This document shows, in pieces, positions 1 to 9,211 of a stretch of 64,000 bases of DNA. A program made the translations under genes and the position numbers. How positions within the stretch are numbered: position 1 is the first letter of the stretch; each line of letters begins with the position of its first letter. The notes under the pieces were generated by a model that was not told where the DNA came from, did not search any database, and was given only the letters and a program-made list of their open reading frames with translations. The stretch covers positions 78,986,861-79,050,860 of the forward strand of contig CM055316.2 of NCBI GenBank assembly GCA_029255685.2. The letters run 5' to 3'. The stretch comes from Silene conica (lineage: Eukaryota > Streptophyta > Magnoliopsida > Caryophyllales > Caryophyllaceae).

Positions 1-345
1 TTAACAATAATTTATCTCGCCGAAGTAATGTAAATAACAAATAAGATGATGCAAGTTCAAACATTCTTAAGTAGGGGACCGAACTCAAGTGATCTGAAAG
101 GCGGGAAATTGCTTCTACAAGTGAACCGTTAAAAGTTTAATAAAAAATAGGCACACAAATATAGATATAACTTTTTCTTAATAAGTTTACCTTAATGGGT
201 GTGACTTCACCCCATCAGCCACGGTAAATCTGCCCAAGGGTTTAGATATCTTAGGCTCTTAGCATTGTTACTCAAGTCTCAAGCTAGTATAAATAAAGTC
301 GGCCATGTACACAATACTATTAATCCAATTTTTTTCAATTTTTTT

Positions 346-537
346 ATGAAGAGGGGTTGAATTTCACCGGGCCCATACATTCCCGCACTCCCAGATGAAT
401 TATGTAACCCACCTCTTTCGAGGGCTACAGTGGCTAAGTGGTTATCGTGTCAACTGGTAGTCAAACCTGAGACCTCTCAACTTCTACATTTCTGCAAATT
501 TCAAGGTCTAACGCAGCTACATTAAACTAACATCATT
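346..537 (-). mobile_element. tRNA-derived SINE, copy A
   Basis: Minus-strand copy of a SINE found five times in the window. On its own strand it runs from a GTGTTAGT-like head through a B-box-like region (the others read GGTTCGATTACC) to a tail next to A-rich sequence. The paralogous sites in units C and E lack it. Flanks resemble a duplicated TCGATTCTTTAT target, blurred here by T-rich sequence but clear in unit B. Confidence 0.75.
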
Positions 538-807
538 CGGTTTATTGATTCTTTATTATATCACAAATATTATCCACCTCTTTTTCCGTGTTTCCTGTGC
601 TAATTTCAAAGGTAAAAAATGGTCGGAATATAATGAGTACCACTTTTAATTATTGCACAACACTTTGTATTTTACTAACAAGTTAAAAGTAAGTAGAATA
701 AAAGTGTTTGCTATTTAACTTGAGTCGTAAAATACGATGTTTGTAAGGTACTCTCTTTAAAAATGTAAATACATGAAGAATATGATTCTCATTTCAAAGG
801 AGGAGAT

Positions 808-888
808 AAGATAGAAAATTCTTACGCTATCTTCTACTTTTTTTTATATTCATTATAGCGCATGGATGTTTTCGAAGACACTATATAA
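808..888 (+). promoter_or_regulatory. JIP-A core promoter with upstream inverted repeat
   Basis: TATATAA at 882-888 lies about 75 bases before a conserved 5'-UTR splice donor. Upstream, AAGATAG (808-814) and CTATCTT (827-833) form a perfect 7-bp inverted repeat around a 12-base spacer. The same arrangement is kept in B, C and D, with the left arm lost in E. It may be a dyad binding site; GATAAG also resembles an I-box. The regulatory role is inference. Confidence 0.55.
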
Positions 889-960
889 ACAACTTAGGTG
901 GTAGTATGGTTGGGGCAAGCAAAACGCAACGTAGAAATCATTCACATCTTCATAATCAAG

Positions 961-1097
961 GTAAGAAAGAGTTTGGTGCACCACACTAATAATTAGTGCT
1001 ATTATTTATTAAATAAATTCCTGATTTTTTTTATCACTTTCGCTATTTTGAAATAATCTAAGTGATTCTTGTACTTGTGTAATGTGTACCATTAAAG
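961..1097 (+). other. JIP-A 5'-UTR intron (predicted)
   Basis: AATCAAG|GTAAG at 960/961 and CATTAAAG|CTC at 1097/1098 fit plant GT-AG borders. The 137-base interval lies between the TATA box and the ATG. Donor and acceptor are kept in A-D, while the sequence between them tolerates a 184-bp MITE in B, as expected for an intron. Confidence 0.6.
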
Positions 1098-1107
1098 CTC
1101 TATCAAT

Positions 1108-1752
1108 ATGGCCTCAGCGCAAGTAGAAAATGTCAAGGTTTGTGACAAGAATGTCAAGCAGCCACAAAATGGTACCCAAGCTACCATGAATAACCAGACT
1201 CATTTTGCTATGACCTTGGATAGATCTCATAGCTGGTCAGGCGTTCCGGTTGGCAGTTTTCCAGCCACAATTTTTCCCAAAACCAGTGCCATATTTACCC
1301 ACTTGAAGGGAAACTTTTTTGGTTCCAAAGCGGCCGTGGTGTACAATGGCAAAAATGCAGCAGGTATTGAATGTTCGTGGGTTTTGGCATGGCATGCACC
1401 CGCAGATAACACAGCACCCCTGCCTCCTAACAGGGTAAATATGAATTTTTTTTAAACGCGCGTATTTATACTGGGTGATGATACATTGATTAATCTTTTT
1501 AATTATTAGGTTGCAGTTTATTATTTCGATCAATCTAATTTTTTTTACTTGGTTTATACTTAGGTATATGTTGTGTGTGGCCCAAAAGCAGCCATTGCCA
1601 ATCTGACCTTTGATCAAATTCAGCAAAACTTGGACACTGCGTTAACTTTTGGCACTTTTACCGACTCGGCTACCAAGATACAAGTTGACGGCAACATCAG
1701 TGACGCAGTCCCAGAGATTGCTACTCTTATCGCAGACTTTAAACTTATTTAA
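1108..1752 (+). CDS. JIP-23-like jasmonate-induced protein homolog, copy A
   Basis: Coding exons 1108-1434 and 1564-1752 are joined by a phase-0 GT-AG intron (AACAGG|GTAAAT ... CTTAG|GTATAT), giving 171 residues. There is no signal peptide or membrane segment, so the product is probably cytosolic. Residues of about 25-110 look like short alternating strands with the blocks HSWSG, GSFPA, FTHLKG, KAAVVYNGKN and SWVLAWHAP. I recognise this as the pattern of 23-kDa jasmonate-induced protein homologs of Caryophyllales; the barley founder is longer, about 210 residues. The second exon encodes VYVVCGPK to DFKLI. The molecular function of the family is not established, and a stress or jasmonate response is inferred from the family name only. 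The start is the first ATG after the 5'-UTR acceptor and is shared by all copies. A possible poly(A) signal AATAAA lies at 1799-1804. The family call is from memory and a search could overturn it; the gene structure is secure. Confidence 0.8.
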
Positions 1753-1798
1753 TAAAGCCATGGACCCATAGCAGTCTAAATATATAACGTAATGTAAT

Positions 1799-1804
1799 AA
1801 TAAA
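1799..1804 (+). terminator. Possible poly(A) signal of JIP-A
   Basis: AATAAA about 47 bases past the stop codon. An equivalent AATAATAAAGGG(T) context follows copies B, C and D. Plant poly(A) signals are loose, so this is only a candidate. Confidence 0.35.
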
Positions 1805-2305
1805 GGGTCGAAAAATTACAGTGTAATCTAAGCCTTAATATTAGCTTGGAGTGCATGTACACTGGTTTCTATGCTATTACCTATTATGAAGGTTAAATAA
1901 ATCACTTAATGGAGTAATAATTATGATAATGAACTTTGTTTTTTTTGTCTATATTTACTTGTATTATGTTCAATTGTTCATTATGCATTGACATCTAATA
2001 TGACATTAACAAGCAAAGATTACATAACTATTTCAAGAATGGAATCCTTCAAAAATAATGTTGAATTATTTTTCACTCTTGCCCGGGCTATGGTAAAACG
2101 GCCGGTCCTGGGAATAGCTCCGTCTCGAGCCTTGTCTCCATTGAAGAACGCTTTGAAGTAGAATGTTTTAGAACTAGAGAAATCAAGAGGTAAATATAAT
2201 GTGTGAATTTTATTAACAGTTGAAGTGAGATAGATAAGAGTTACGAGACAAAAGTAAAGTGTCTAGGGAGTAACAAAATATTTTGTTTTATTCACCACAT
2301 AGAAA
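1805..2305. other. JIP-A 3' flank, no gene
   Basis: AT-rich 3' flank. The first part (to about 1935) is shared with the other JIP units. Bases 1981-2140 recur at 17880-18037. No coding feature seen. Confidence 0.6.
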
Positions 2306-2310
2306 GTACA

Positions 2311-2528
2311 TATTGACGATACAATTCGAAAGTAAAAATCAAACAATATTCTGCCCCTGATTCTGCGCAACAATATCTTATATTTTTGTAAATGTAATAT
2401 TCTGATTCTTTTTCATGTAATTTACTCCCATAATTACTCCTCTATTTTAGGCTGTAAAATATTCCTTACGCACCTATATAATGTATGTAATTAGTATATT
2501 CAAATTATCAATAAAACCTTTCTTTACA
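2311..2528 (+). repeat. 5' LTR of Copia 1
   Basis: Starts TATTGACGATAC and ends TTTCTTTACA. It is bounded by GTACA on the left and the primer-binding site on the right. Confidence 0.9.
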
Positions 2529-5500
2529 TGGTATCAATTCCGACATCGATCCTAACCACACTCTTCTTCCTCGTTGTACTGTGTATACGAATATCCATGG
2601 CAAACCAAACCAACACCACCATTCCCAACAATGATGAACCCAACAAACCACTTATTTCAATATCCTTTCCAACATGCACAAAACTTATCCCGACAAACTA
2701 TCGCTCTTGGCGATTCCAAATTACCCGACTCCTTCAAGGACTGGGATTATTCTCCTTTCTTGACGGCACCACTACCAAACCACCATCCACAACCACACCA
2801 CCTGCCACAACCGAGAAACTCAACCCAACACCCATACCTAACCCGGCTTATCAAACGTGGTTCAAACAAGACCAACTAATCCTAGGGGGCATTGCCGGTA
2901 CCATACATGATAGTGTAGCACCTATCATTCTCGACTGCACTACCTCTCATGATGCGTGGACCCTCCTAGCCACAACCTACGCAAACCCTTCACGCGGTCA
3001 CATCCTACAACTCAAAAACCAACTCAAAAACATAACCCATACCGATAAGTCTATCACGGATTACATGCTTGAAATTAAAACCTGTGCCGCGAACCTTGCT
3101 CAACTCGGAAAACCTATTGACGATGAGGATATTACCAGCCAAATCCTCGAAGGTCTAGACCCAACCCTATACAAACCCGTCATTGATGCCGTACGCGCTC
3201 GTGACATGCCCATCACATTTGATGCCTTACATGAGAAACTTATAAACCATGAAATCCTCGTAAACAAACAACCAATAACACACATTTTACTCCTTCGGCA
3301 AATGCCGCTTCTACTCGTCGTTATCAACCGCAACAATATCAAAACCAAAACCAATACCAACCCACTGCCCAGAACCGTTACACAAACTCCACTACACAAT
3401 CAAATACTGCATCCGTTCCATTCCTTGGCCGCTGCCAATATTGTCGTACCCGCGGTCATGTCATTAGTGCCTGCCCCGACTTCAAACGTGACTACCCAAA
3501 TGTTACCTTCCCTCCTCCTCCACCACGACAAAACCGCCCATACGCCAACACTGCCACAGCCTCGGCCTCAACCAACACGTCCTACCTCATTGACAGTGGT
3601 GCATCTCACCATGTTGTCAACGATCTCAACACTCTATCGCTTCACTCACCATACGACGGACCCGATGACCTAGTAATTGGCGATGGATCCGCTCTTCAAA
3701 TTACACACCACGGTTCTTTTTCTATTCATAAAATTCAATTTAATAATGTATTAGTAGTACCAACCATTTCTCGCAAATTAATATCCGTATCACAATTCTG
3801 TAAGGATAATAACGCAACTGCCTTATTCTCACCCTCTTCTTTTTGTTTTAAGGCCATCTCGACGGGGTAAACACTCCTTCAGGGACACTTCCGTGAAGGT
3901 ACCTACGAATGGCAACCATCATCAGTTCCTCACATCTACACCGCAACAACATCATCCTCAAACTGGCATCACCGTCTTGGCCATCCATCAAAAGCAACCC
4001 TACAACTTCTGAACTCTCAATTTAATTTACGTATTTCTAATTTTACTCATTATACTCCCTGTTTGATGAATAAAAGTCAGAAGCTACCATTTTCCGTCTC
4101 CACACTAACCTCGAATGCTCCTCTTGACCTCATTTACTCAGATGTTTGGACCACTCCTATTTATTCTCACGACAAGTTTAAATATTATATATTTTTGTCG
4201 ATCATTACAGTCATTATTTTTGACTCTACCCTATCAAAAACAAATCTGATACAGTCAACATATTTCACCAATTTAAATCCCTTGTCGAAATTTTTTTTAA
4301 TAAACCCATTCGTCAATTTTATTCTGATAATGGCGGAGAATATAAAAAATTAAACCCCGACCTCCTCAACAATGGCATTACTCATTTAACATCCCCACCA
4401 CACACACCCGAGCACAATGGGTTCGCAGAAAGAAGACACCGACACATTGTTGAAACCGGTCTCGCTCTTCTTACCCAAGCACACCTTCCTACTACCTTCT
4501 GGCCATATGCATTCACCACTGCCGCATATCTTATCAACCGCCTACCCACCTCCACTCTCACAAATAAATCCCCATATGAAATAATTCACCATCAACCTCC
4601 AAATTATTCAAAACTCAAACCGTTCGGATGTCTATGCTTCCCATGGCTTCGGCCATACACCAATCACAAACTAGACCACCGCTCCAAACCGTGTATTTTC
4701 GTCGGCTATTCACTCACTCAAAGCGCATATTTATGCTATGACCCTTCCCTACACAAGCTCTTTACTTCACGTCATGTTCGATTTGTGGAATCCGAATACC
4801 CATATCCGAAATTCTCACAACACGCCCCTGATTCAAACCCAACTGCTGACTCATGGTGCACCCTCTCCCTGCCTTTAATCGTTCCAGCCATACCACCCAC
4901 AAACCTCAACCCTCACGAAACCAGCCCCGACCTACCTCCCTCTCCACAAACACCACCAAGCCCTCCTACCCTAACAAACGCACCTCCCTCCCCTGCGACA
5001 AACTCTACCGCCTCCAATTTCCCAGCCCCTAATACTGCTCCAATCGAGCAACCACAAACGCCCAACACTACTAATTCTGCACCTGCCTCACCCTCCCAAA
5101 CACCACCTCCACCACCACCACCACCCCCACCTCGCCGACATGCCACACGCCTTTCTCATAATATTATTAAGCCAAACCCAAAGTACCATAAAACAGCTAA
5201 TCCAGCAACCTCCACAAACACACACACACACACAACCCCCACGACAACAAAACAGGCCCTACTGGATACTCGCTGGCGCGCGGCTATGACAGACGAGTAT
5301 CAAGCTCTTATTCGTAATCAAACATGGACCCTTGTTCCCCGCAGCCAAGCCACCAATATTATTGGTTGTAAATGGGTATATCGTATAAAGTACAACCCGG
5401 ATGGAAGTCTCAAACAACATAAAGCTCGTTTAGTTGCCAAAGGATTTCTACAACGACCAGGTATTGATTATTCAGAAACTTTTAGTCCCGTTATTAAACC

Positions 5501-7170
5501 CGCAACAATACGGTTAGTTTTATCTATTGCAGTCACACAAAATTGGTGTCTTCACCAAATAGATATTAATAATGCATTTTTACAAGGTAACCTTAATGAC
5601 ACTGTTTTTATGAACCAACCATCCGGATTCACAGACCCGGATAAACCAGATTATGTGTGTCGGTTGCACAAAGCCCTCTATGGTTTAAAACAAGCCCTGA
5701 GGGCTTGGTACACTGAACTCCAAACTTACCTAGTCACCTACGGTTTCACCAATTGTATTTCAGACCCTTCCCTTTTTATTTTAAAAACAATCCACGTTCA
5801 CTTATTAGTACTCGTTTACGTCGACGATATAATAGTCACTGGCCCAAACCAAAAACATATTCAAACATTTATCAACCAAATTGCTACAAAATTGTTGTTA
5901 AAAGATCTCGGACCATTATCGTTTTTCTTAGGTATTGAAGTAACTCCCACCAAAACTGGGTTACATTTAAACCAAACCAAGTATCTTTCCGATTTACTAC
6001 ACAAATACAACTACCACGAATGCAATCCCGCCACTTCTTGCTGACCCAACACAACCCGTTGAAAATGAAACCGACTACCGTGCAATCATCGGTAGTCTAC
6101 AATACCTCTCTTAACTCGACCCGATATTGCGTACTCAACCAACAAGCTTGCTCAATTCCTAACACATCCAACAGCCCTCCACTGGACAGCTGTAACAGCC
6201 CGTATTTTCGTGAATTATATTTTAAGGGTTTTAATTTATTTTACGGAGATAAAATAATATTTTAATAATTATTGAGAAAGTGTTTTTAAATATTCCGTTA
6301 AGATCCGTCTTAAGAACCTTAAGTCCTTAAGACGTAACAACTTGGCATAGTTTAAATATCCGACTCAAGTATTCATTTCCATAACCGTTCCAAATATCCG
6401 TTCCATTTTAATTATTCGGAAAGGACGACTCTCTTGTCCTCTTATGAGTAATATGTCGACATAATAATTCCCTTCATCCTCAACATTTCATTTCTTTTAC
6501 AGTAAACCAATTTCACAAAACCTCCTTAAAACCTCTTCTTCTTTTGCTAAGATCTTCATCATCCGTTCATCGAATCGCAAAAGTAAGAACATTTTCGGAA
6601 TCCTTGTTCGATTTCCTAATCATCTATCACTTTCATTTTTCAAATCCTTAAACTCGAAAATGGGGTTGTTTTCCCTAAATCTCGTTTTAAGTCCTTAAAC
6701 TCGTTTGTTTATGTTGTAGGCGAAGGCTTAGACGATCCAGAGGGTGTTAGCAACTTAGTTGAGGAGGATCTTTAGCCGGAATCGCTCGAGAGGTGACGAT
6801 AATGAGATAACTCGGCCTTTATGTGTATATTAGCATGTTGGTTGTGATTCTTGTGTTGATTTCTGTTTTTGTTGTTATACAATGATCAAAGGATTTAGTA
6901 ACATGTTTAGGATGAGATTGTTGTGAAGAATTCATGCTTAAACTTGTTGTTAAGTGTTCTTAAGCATATTTTCAGTTTTTATCATTTTGCGACGGATACA
7001 TGTATAAATCGTTTGAGGATTGTTTTGGGACTTGTTTTCTGGTAGATTGATAGTATTGGATGATTTATGTTAGTGGGTAAACACAATTTGTAGTGCTATC
7101 GAAGTTTAGAAGTCGAATTGTGAAGTTTGTGTAAGATTGGAAAAATCACGAATTGGTTACAGGCTCTCTG

Positions 7171-7552
7171 AGCCGGTCGACCGACCGGCCGCCGGTCGAC
7201 CGGCTGGGAGAGCATTTAGGTGTTTTCTCGCGTTTTTGGAAAAATGGCTTAGGACTGCCAGCCGGCCGACCGGCCGCCTGCCGACCGGCTGGTAGTCATT
7301 TTGCCTTGTGTTGTTTGCGAAAAACTTATATAGGATGGGAGCCCAGCCGACAGACCGGCCGCCTGCCAGCCGGCTGGGAGTACATGTGGGGATGGTTTTC
7401 GTTTGAGAAGGCTTGGGAAGGTCTTCCCAGCCGGCCGACCGGCTGCCTGCCGACCGGCTGGGAGGCCTTTTGTGTTGTTCTGTTTTTGAAAAGAAAGGAG
7501 GAAGGCTGGGAGGTCACCAGCCGGCCGACCGGCTGCCTGCCGACCGGCTGGG
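7171..7552. repeat. Five GC-rich palindromes, about 87-bp period
   Basis: Five near-palindromic cores of 34-40 bp start near 7171, 7258, 7344, 7428 and 7518. Each runs from CAGCCGG-type to CCGGCTG-type ends with CCGACCGG or CCGCC inside. Spacers have diverged but the period is kept. Open frames on both strands here (for example 7153-7584) are a by-product of the repeats. An identical array lies at 13585-13966 in the 3' LTR. Confidence 0.85.
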
Positions 7553-7710
7553 GACCCCGTAGGCTATTTTTGAGGATTTTGTAAATTGAGTGTAACTTTC
7601 AAATGGTTAATCGGTTTTACTTGAAACTTGTTTTGTGTACCTTTGACATGTGTTTGAGGTCCCCGGAGGATGGGCAACATTATATTGGGTTCGGGAATAT
7701 AGTGAGGATA

Positions 7711-7758
7711 GAGACCCCCCGGTCGGGCAACCGAAAGGGAAACCGGCTCTCCCTCATC
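7711..7758. repeat. Left boundary motif of the hairpin array
   Basis: GACCCCCC, then a small stem (CGGT/ACCG), then GGGAAACCGGCTCTCC. A sister copy at 8641-8686 has the same flanks but a different stem (ACTGG/CCAGT). The two bracket the hairpin array. Confidence 0.65.
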
Positions 7759-7846
7759 TTAGTTCTCGAGGTCAATTAAGTGTTGATTAGAAGTTAAGGG
7801 TAGAACTATAGAGTAGTTCTTAGACTTGAATGATATTGTTTTGATG

Positions 7847-8499
7847 CGTATTAAGCTATGCGTTAAGATGTCGCCTCTGAACTTAATACGTAGGTTGTTT
7901 GTCATGTATAGGGGTATGCGTTGAGTTTTCGCCTCTGAGCCCTATATGTGTTTGTTTGTCGTGTATGGAGCCATGCGTTGAGTTTTCGCCTCTGAGTTCT
8001 ATACATGTTTGTTTGTCGTGTCTGGGACATGCGTTGAGTTTTCGCCTCTGAGTCCAGACATGTATGTGTGATCGCGTCGGAACATGCGTTGAGTTTTCGC
8101 CTCTGAGTCTGACGAGTAGAGCAACTGCACGACGGGGCGGTCAGGTTGTCATACCTTACCCGGAGTGCAGGTGTTTGGTGCTAGAACATGCGTTGAGTTT
8201 TCGCCTCTGAGTCTAGTATCTTGTGATGTAGTAGGGGTCCATGCGTTGAGTTTTCGCCTCTGAGTTCCTTACTTGTGATAGTGAATTGAATGTTAGTCCA
8301 TGCGTTGAGTTTTCGCCTCTGAGTCTAATGTTCAGTGGTAGCCGGTCCATGCGTTGAGTTTTCGCCTCTGAGTCCTTGCTTGATGATGTGAAATTGGTAT
8401 TTAGGTTATGCGTTAAGATGTCGCCTCTGAACCTTTATACTTGCTGAATTATTTAGTACCTAGGTTATGCGTTAAGATGTCGCCTCTGAACCTTTGTAC
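7847..8499. repeat. Array of eleven fixed-loop, variable-stem hairpins
   Basis: Eleven copies of a 23-nt core that begins ATGCGTT and ends CGCCTCTGA recur about every 58 bp, with one double gap between the fifth and sixth. Each core is flanked by arms that pair with each other but differ from unit to unit: CGTATTAAG/CTTAATACG, TATAGGG/CCCTATA, GTCTGG/CCAGAC, CGTCGGA/TCTGACG, GTATGGA/TCTATAC and so on. The last two units share AGGTT/AACCT next to the loop, while the outer pairs change together (GTAT/ATAC to GTAC/GTAC). Units 1, 10 and 11 carry a second loop version (GTTAAGATG in the middle). The double gap holds another hairpin (8125-8170). Repeated in the 3' LTR at 14261-14913. Confidence 0.85.
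8125..8170. repeat. Central hairpin of a different kind
   Basis: CTGCAC and CGGG pair with CCCG and GTGCAG, with a GA step on each side that would form a tandem G-A mismatch. The loop contains a further AGGT/ACCT pairing. It fills the gap in the otherwise regular hairpin spacing. Copy at 14539-14584. Confidence 0.6.
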
Positions 8500-8640
8500 T
8501 TGCTGTTTTATATCTGCTTGCCTTGTTGATGGTACAGTGTCAGATATGCATAGTATGTTATTGTTGTTATATGGTTTGTGGTTAAATCATCCAAGGCATT
8601 GGATGACTCTTAGTTCGGTTTCATAAATGATTAGATTGAA

Positions 8641-8686
8641 AGACCCCCCGACTGGGTAACCAGTAGGGAAACCGGCTCTCCTTCTT
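8641..8686. repeat. Right boundary motif of the hairpin array
   Basis: Sister of 7711-7758: same flanking sequence, different central stem (ACTGG/CCAGT). Confidence 0.65.
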
Positions 8687-9211
8687 ATCTGTTTATGAAG
8701 TTAGTTGAGAGCCGTGCATGGTAATCGCATGATAGTAAGAGATCAGATGATGAGTTGTTTATGCTTCACATGTTGATATATGTTGGAGTATTCTGTATTG
8801 TTTTATATGTTACGTGTTGTCACAAAAGGTGGCTAGGAGAACTCTAGTCACTCCCCACTGATTGTGGCGTACATGTTTTCATGTATGTAGGTACATGCAG
8901 GGTTGGAGATCAGGGTTACAGGAGAGCTAGCGAGTGATGATCCGTTCATCAGTTGACTTACCCGTTTACGCTTAGCTAGACTCTTAGACTTTTGTTGTTT
9001 TTTTTGTTTGTTTTGGTGCCGGTAGGGATGTGCCATCCCCGGCTGATGTATTTATTTATGTTTCAGTTTGATACTTAGTACTGTTACTTATCTATTTGGT
9101 TTCAGTTTCAGTCTAAGACTTCTCGCGTGTTTTATCTTTAAAAGTTTTAATTCCGCTGCAATTTTGGTACTTTTATGTGTTTATATTTCCGCTTTCGCGA
9201 GGGGTTTTACA

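Larger units (their letters stand above)
1..2140 (+). repeat. JIP array unit A (left edge cut by window)
   Basis: Duplicated block carrying JIP copy A. Its upstream part (1-340 and 540-1107) is recognisably repeated at 26346-29156, 38508-39538, 46370-46967 and 60605-63475. Shared landmarks are a segment reading GGCACACAAATATAGATATA near 152, the AGTATAAATAAAGTCGGCCA segment near 285, the TATA region and the 3' flank. The block continues beyond the left edge. Confidence 0.85.
6191..9211 (+). repeat. 5' LTR of the LARD-like element
   Basis: 3,021-bp terminal repeat holding a GC-rich palindrome array (7171-7552) and a hairpin array (7847-8499). Near-identical partner at 12605-15625, offset 6,414. 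Confidence 0.92.

Noticed and set aside
1227-1412. Antisense 61-residue frame conserved in all JIP copies
   Set aside because: It is a shadow of conserved sense coding; it has no start context or splice logic of its own.
7153-7584. 143-residue open frame (and its twin at 13567) as a gene
   Set aside because: It is generated by GC-rich palindromic repeats, is open on both strands, and lies within an LTR.
7847-8499. Looks like a CRISPR array (about 24-bp repeats, about 35-bp spacers)
   Set aside because: Plant nuclear context inside an LTR; the 'spacers' carry arms that pair across each repeat, there are no cas genes, and the same array is duplicated in the other LTR.
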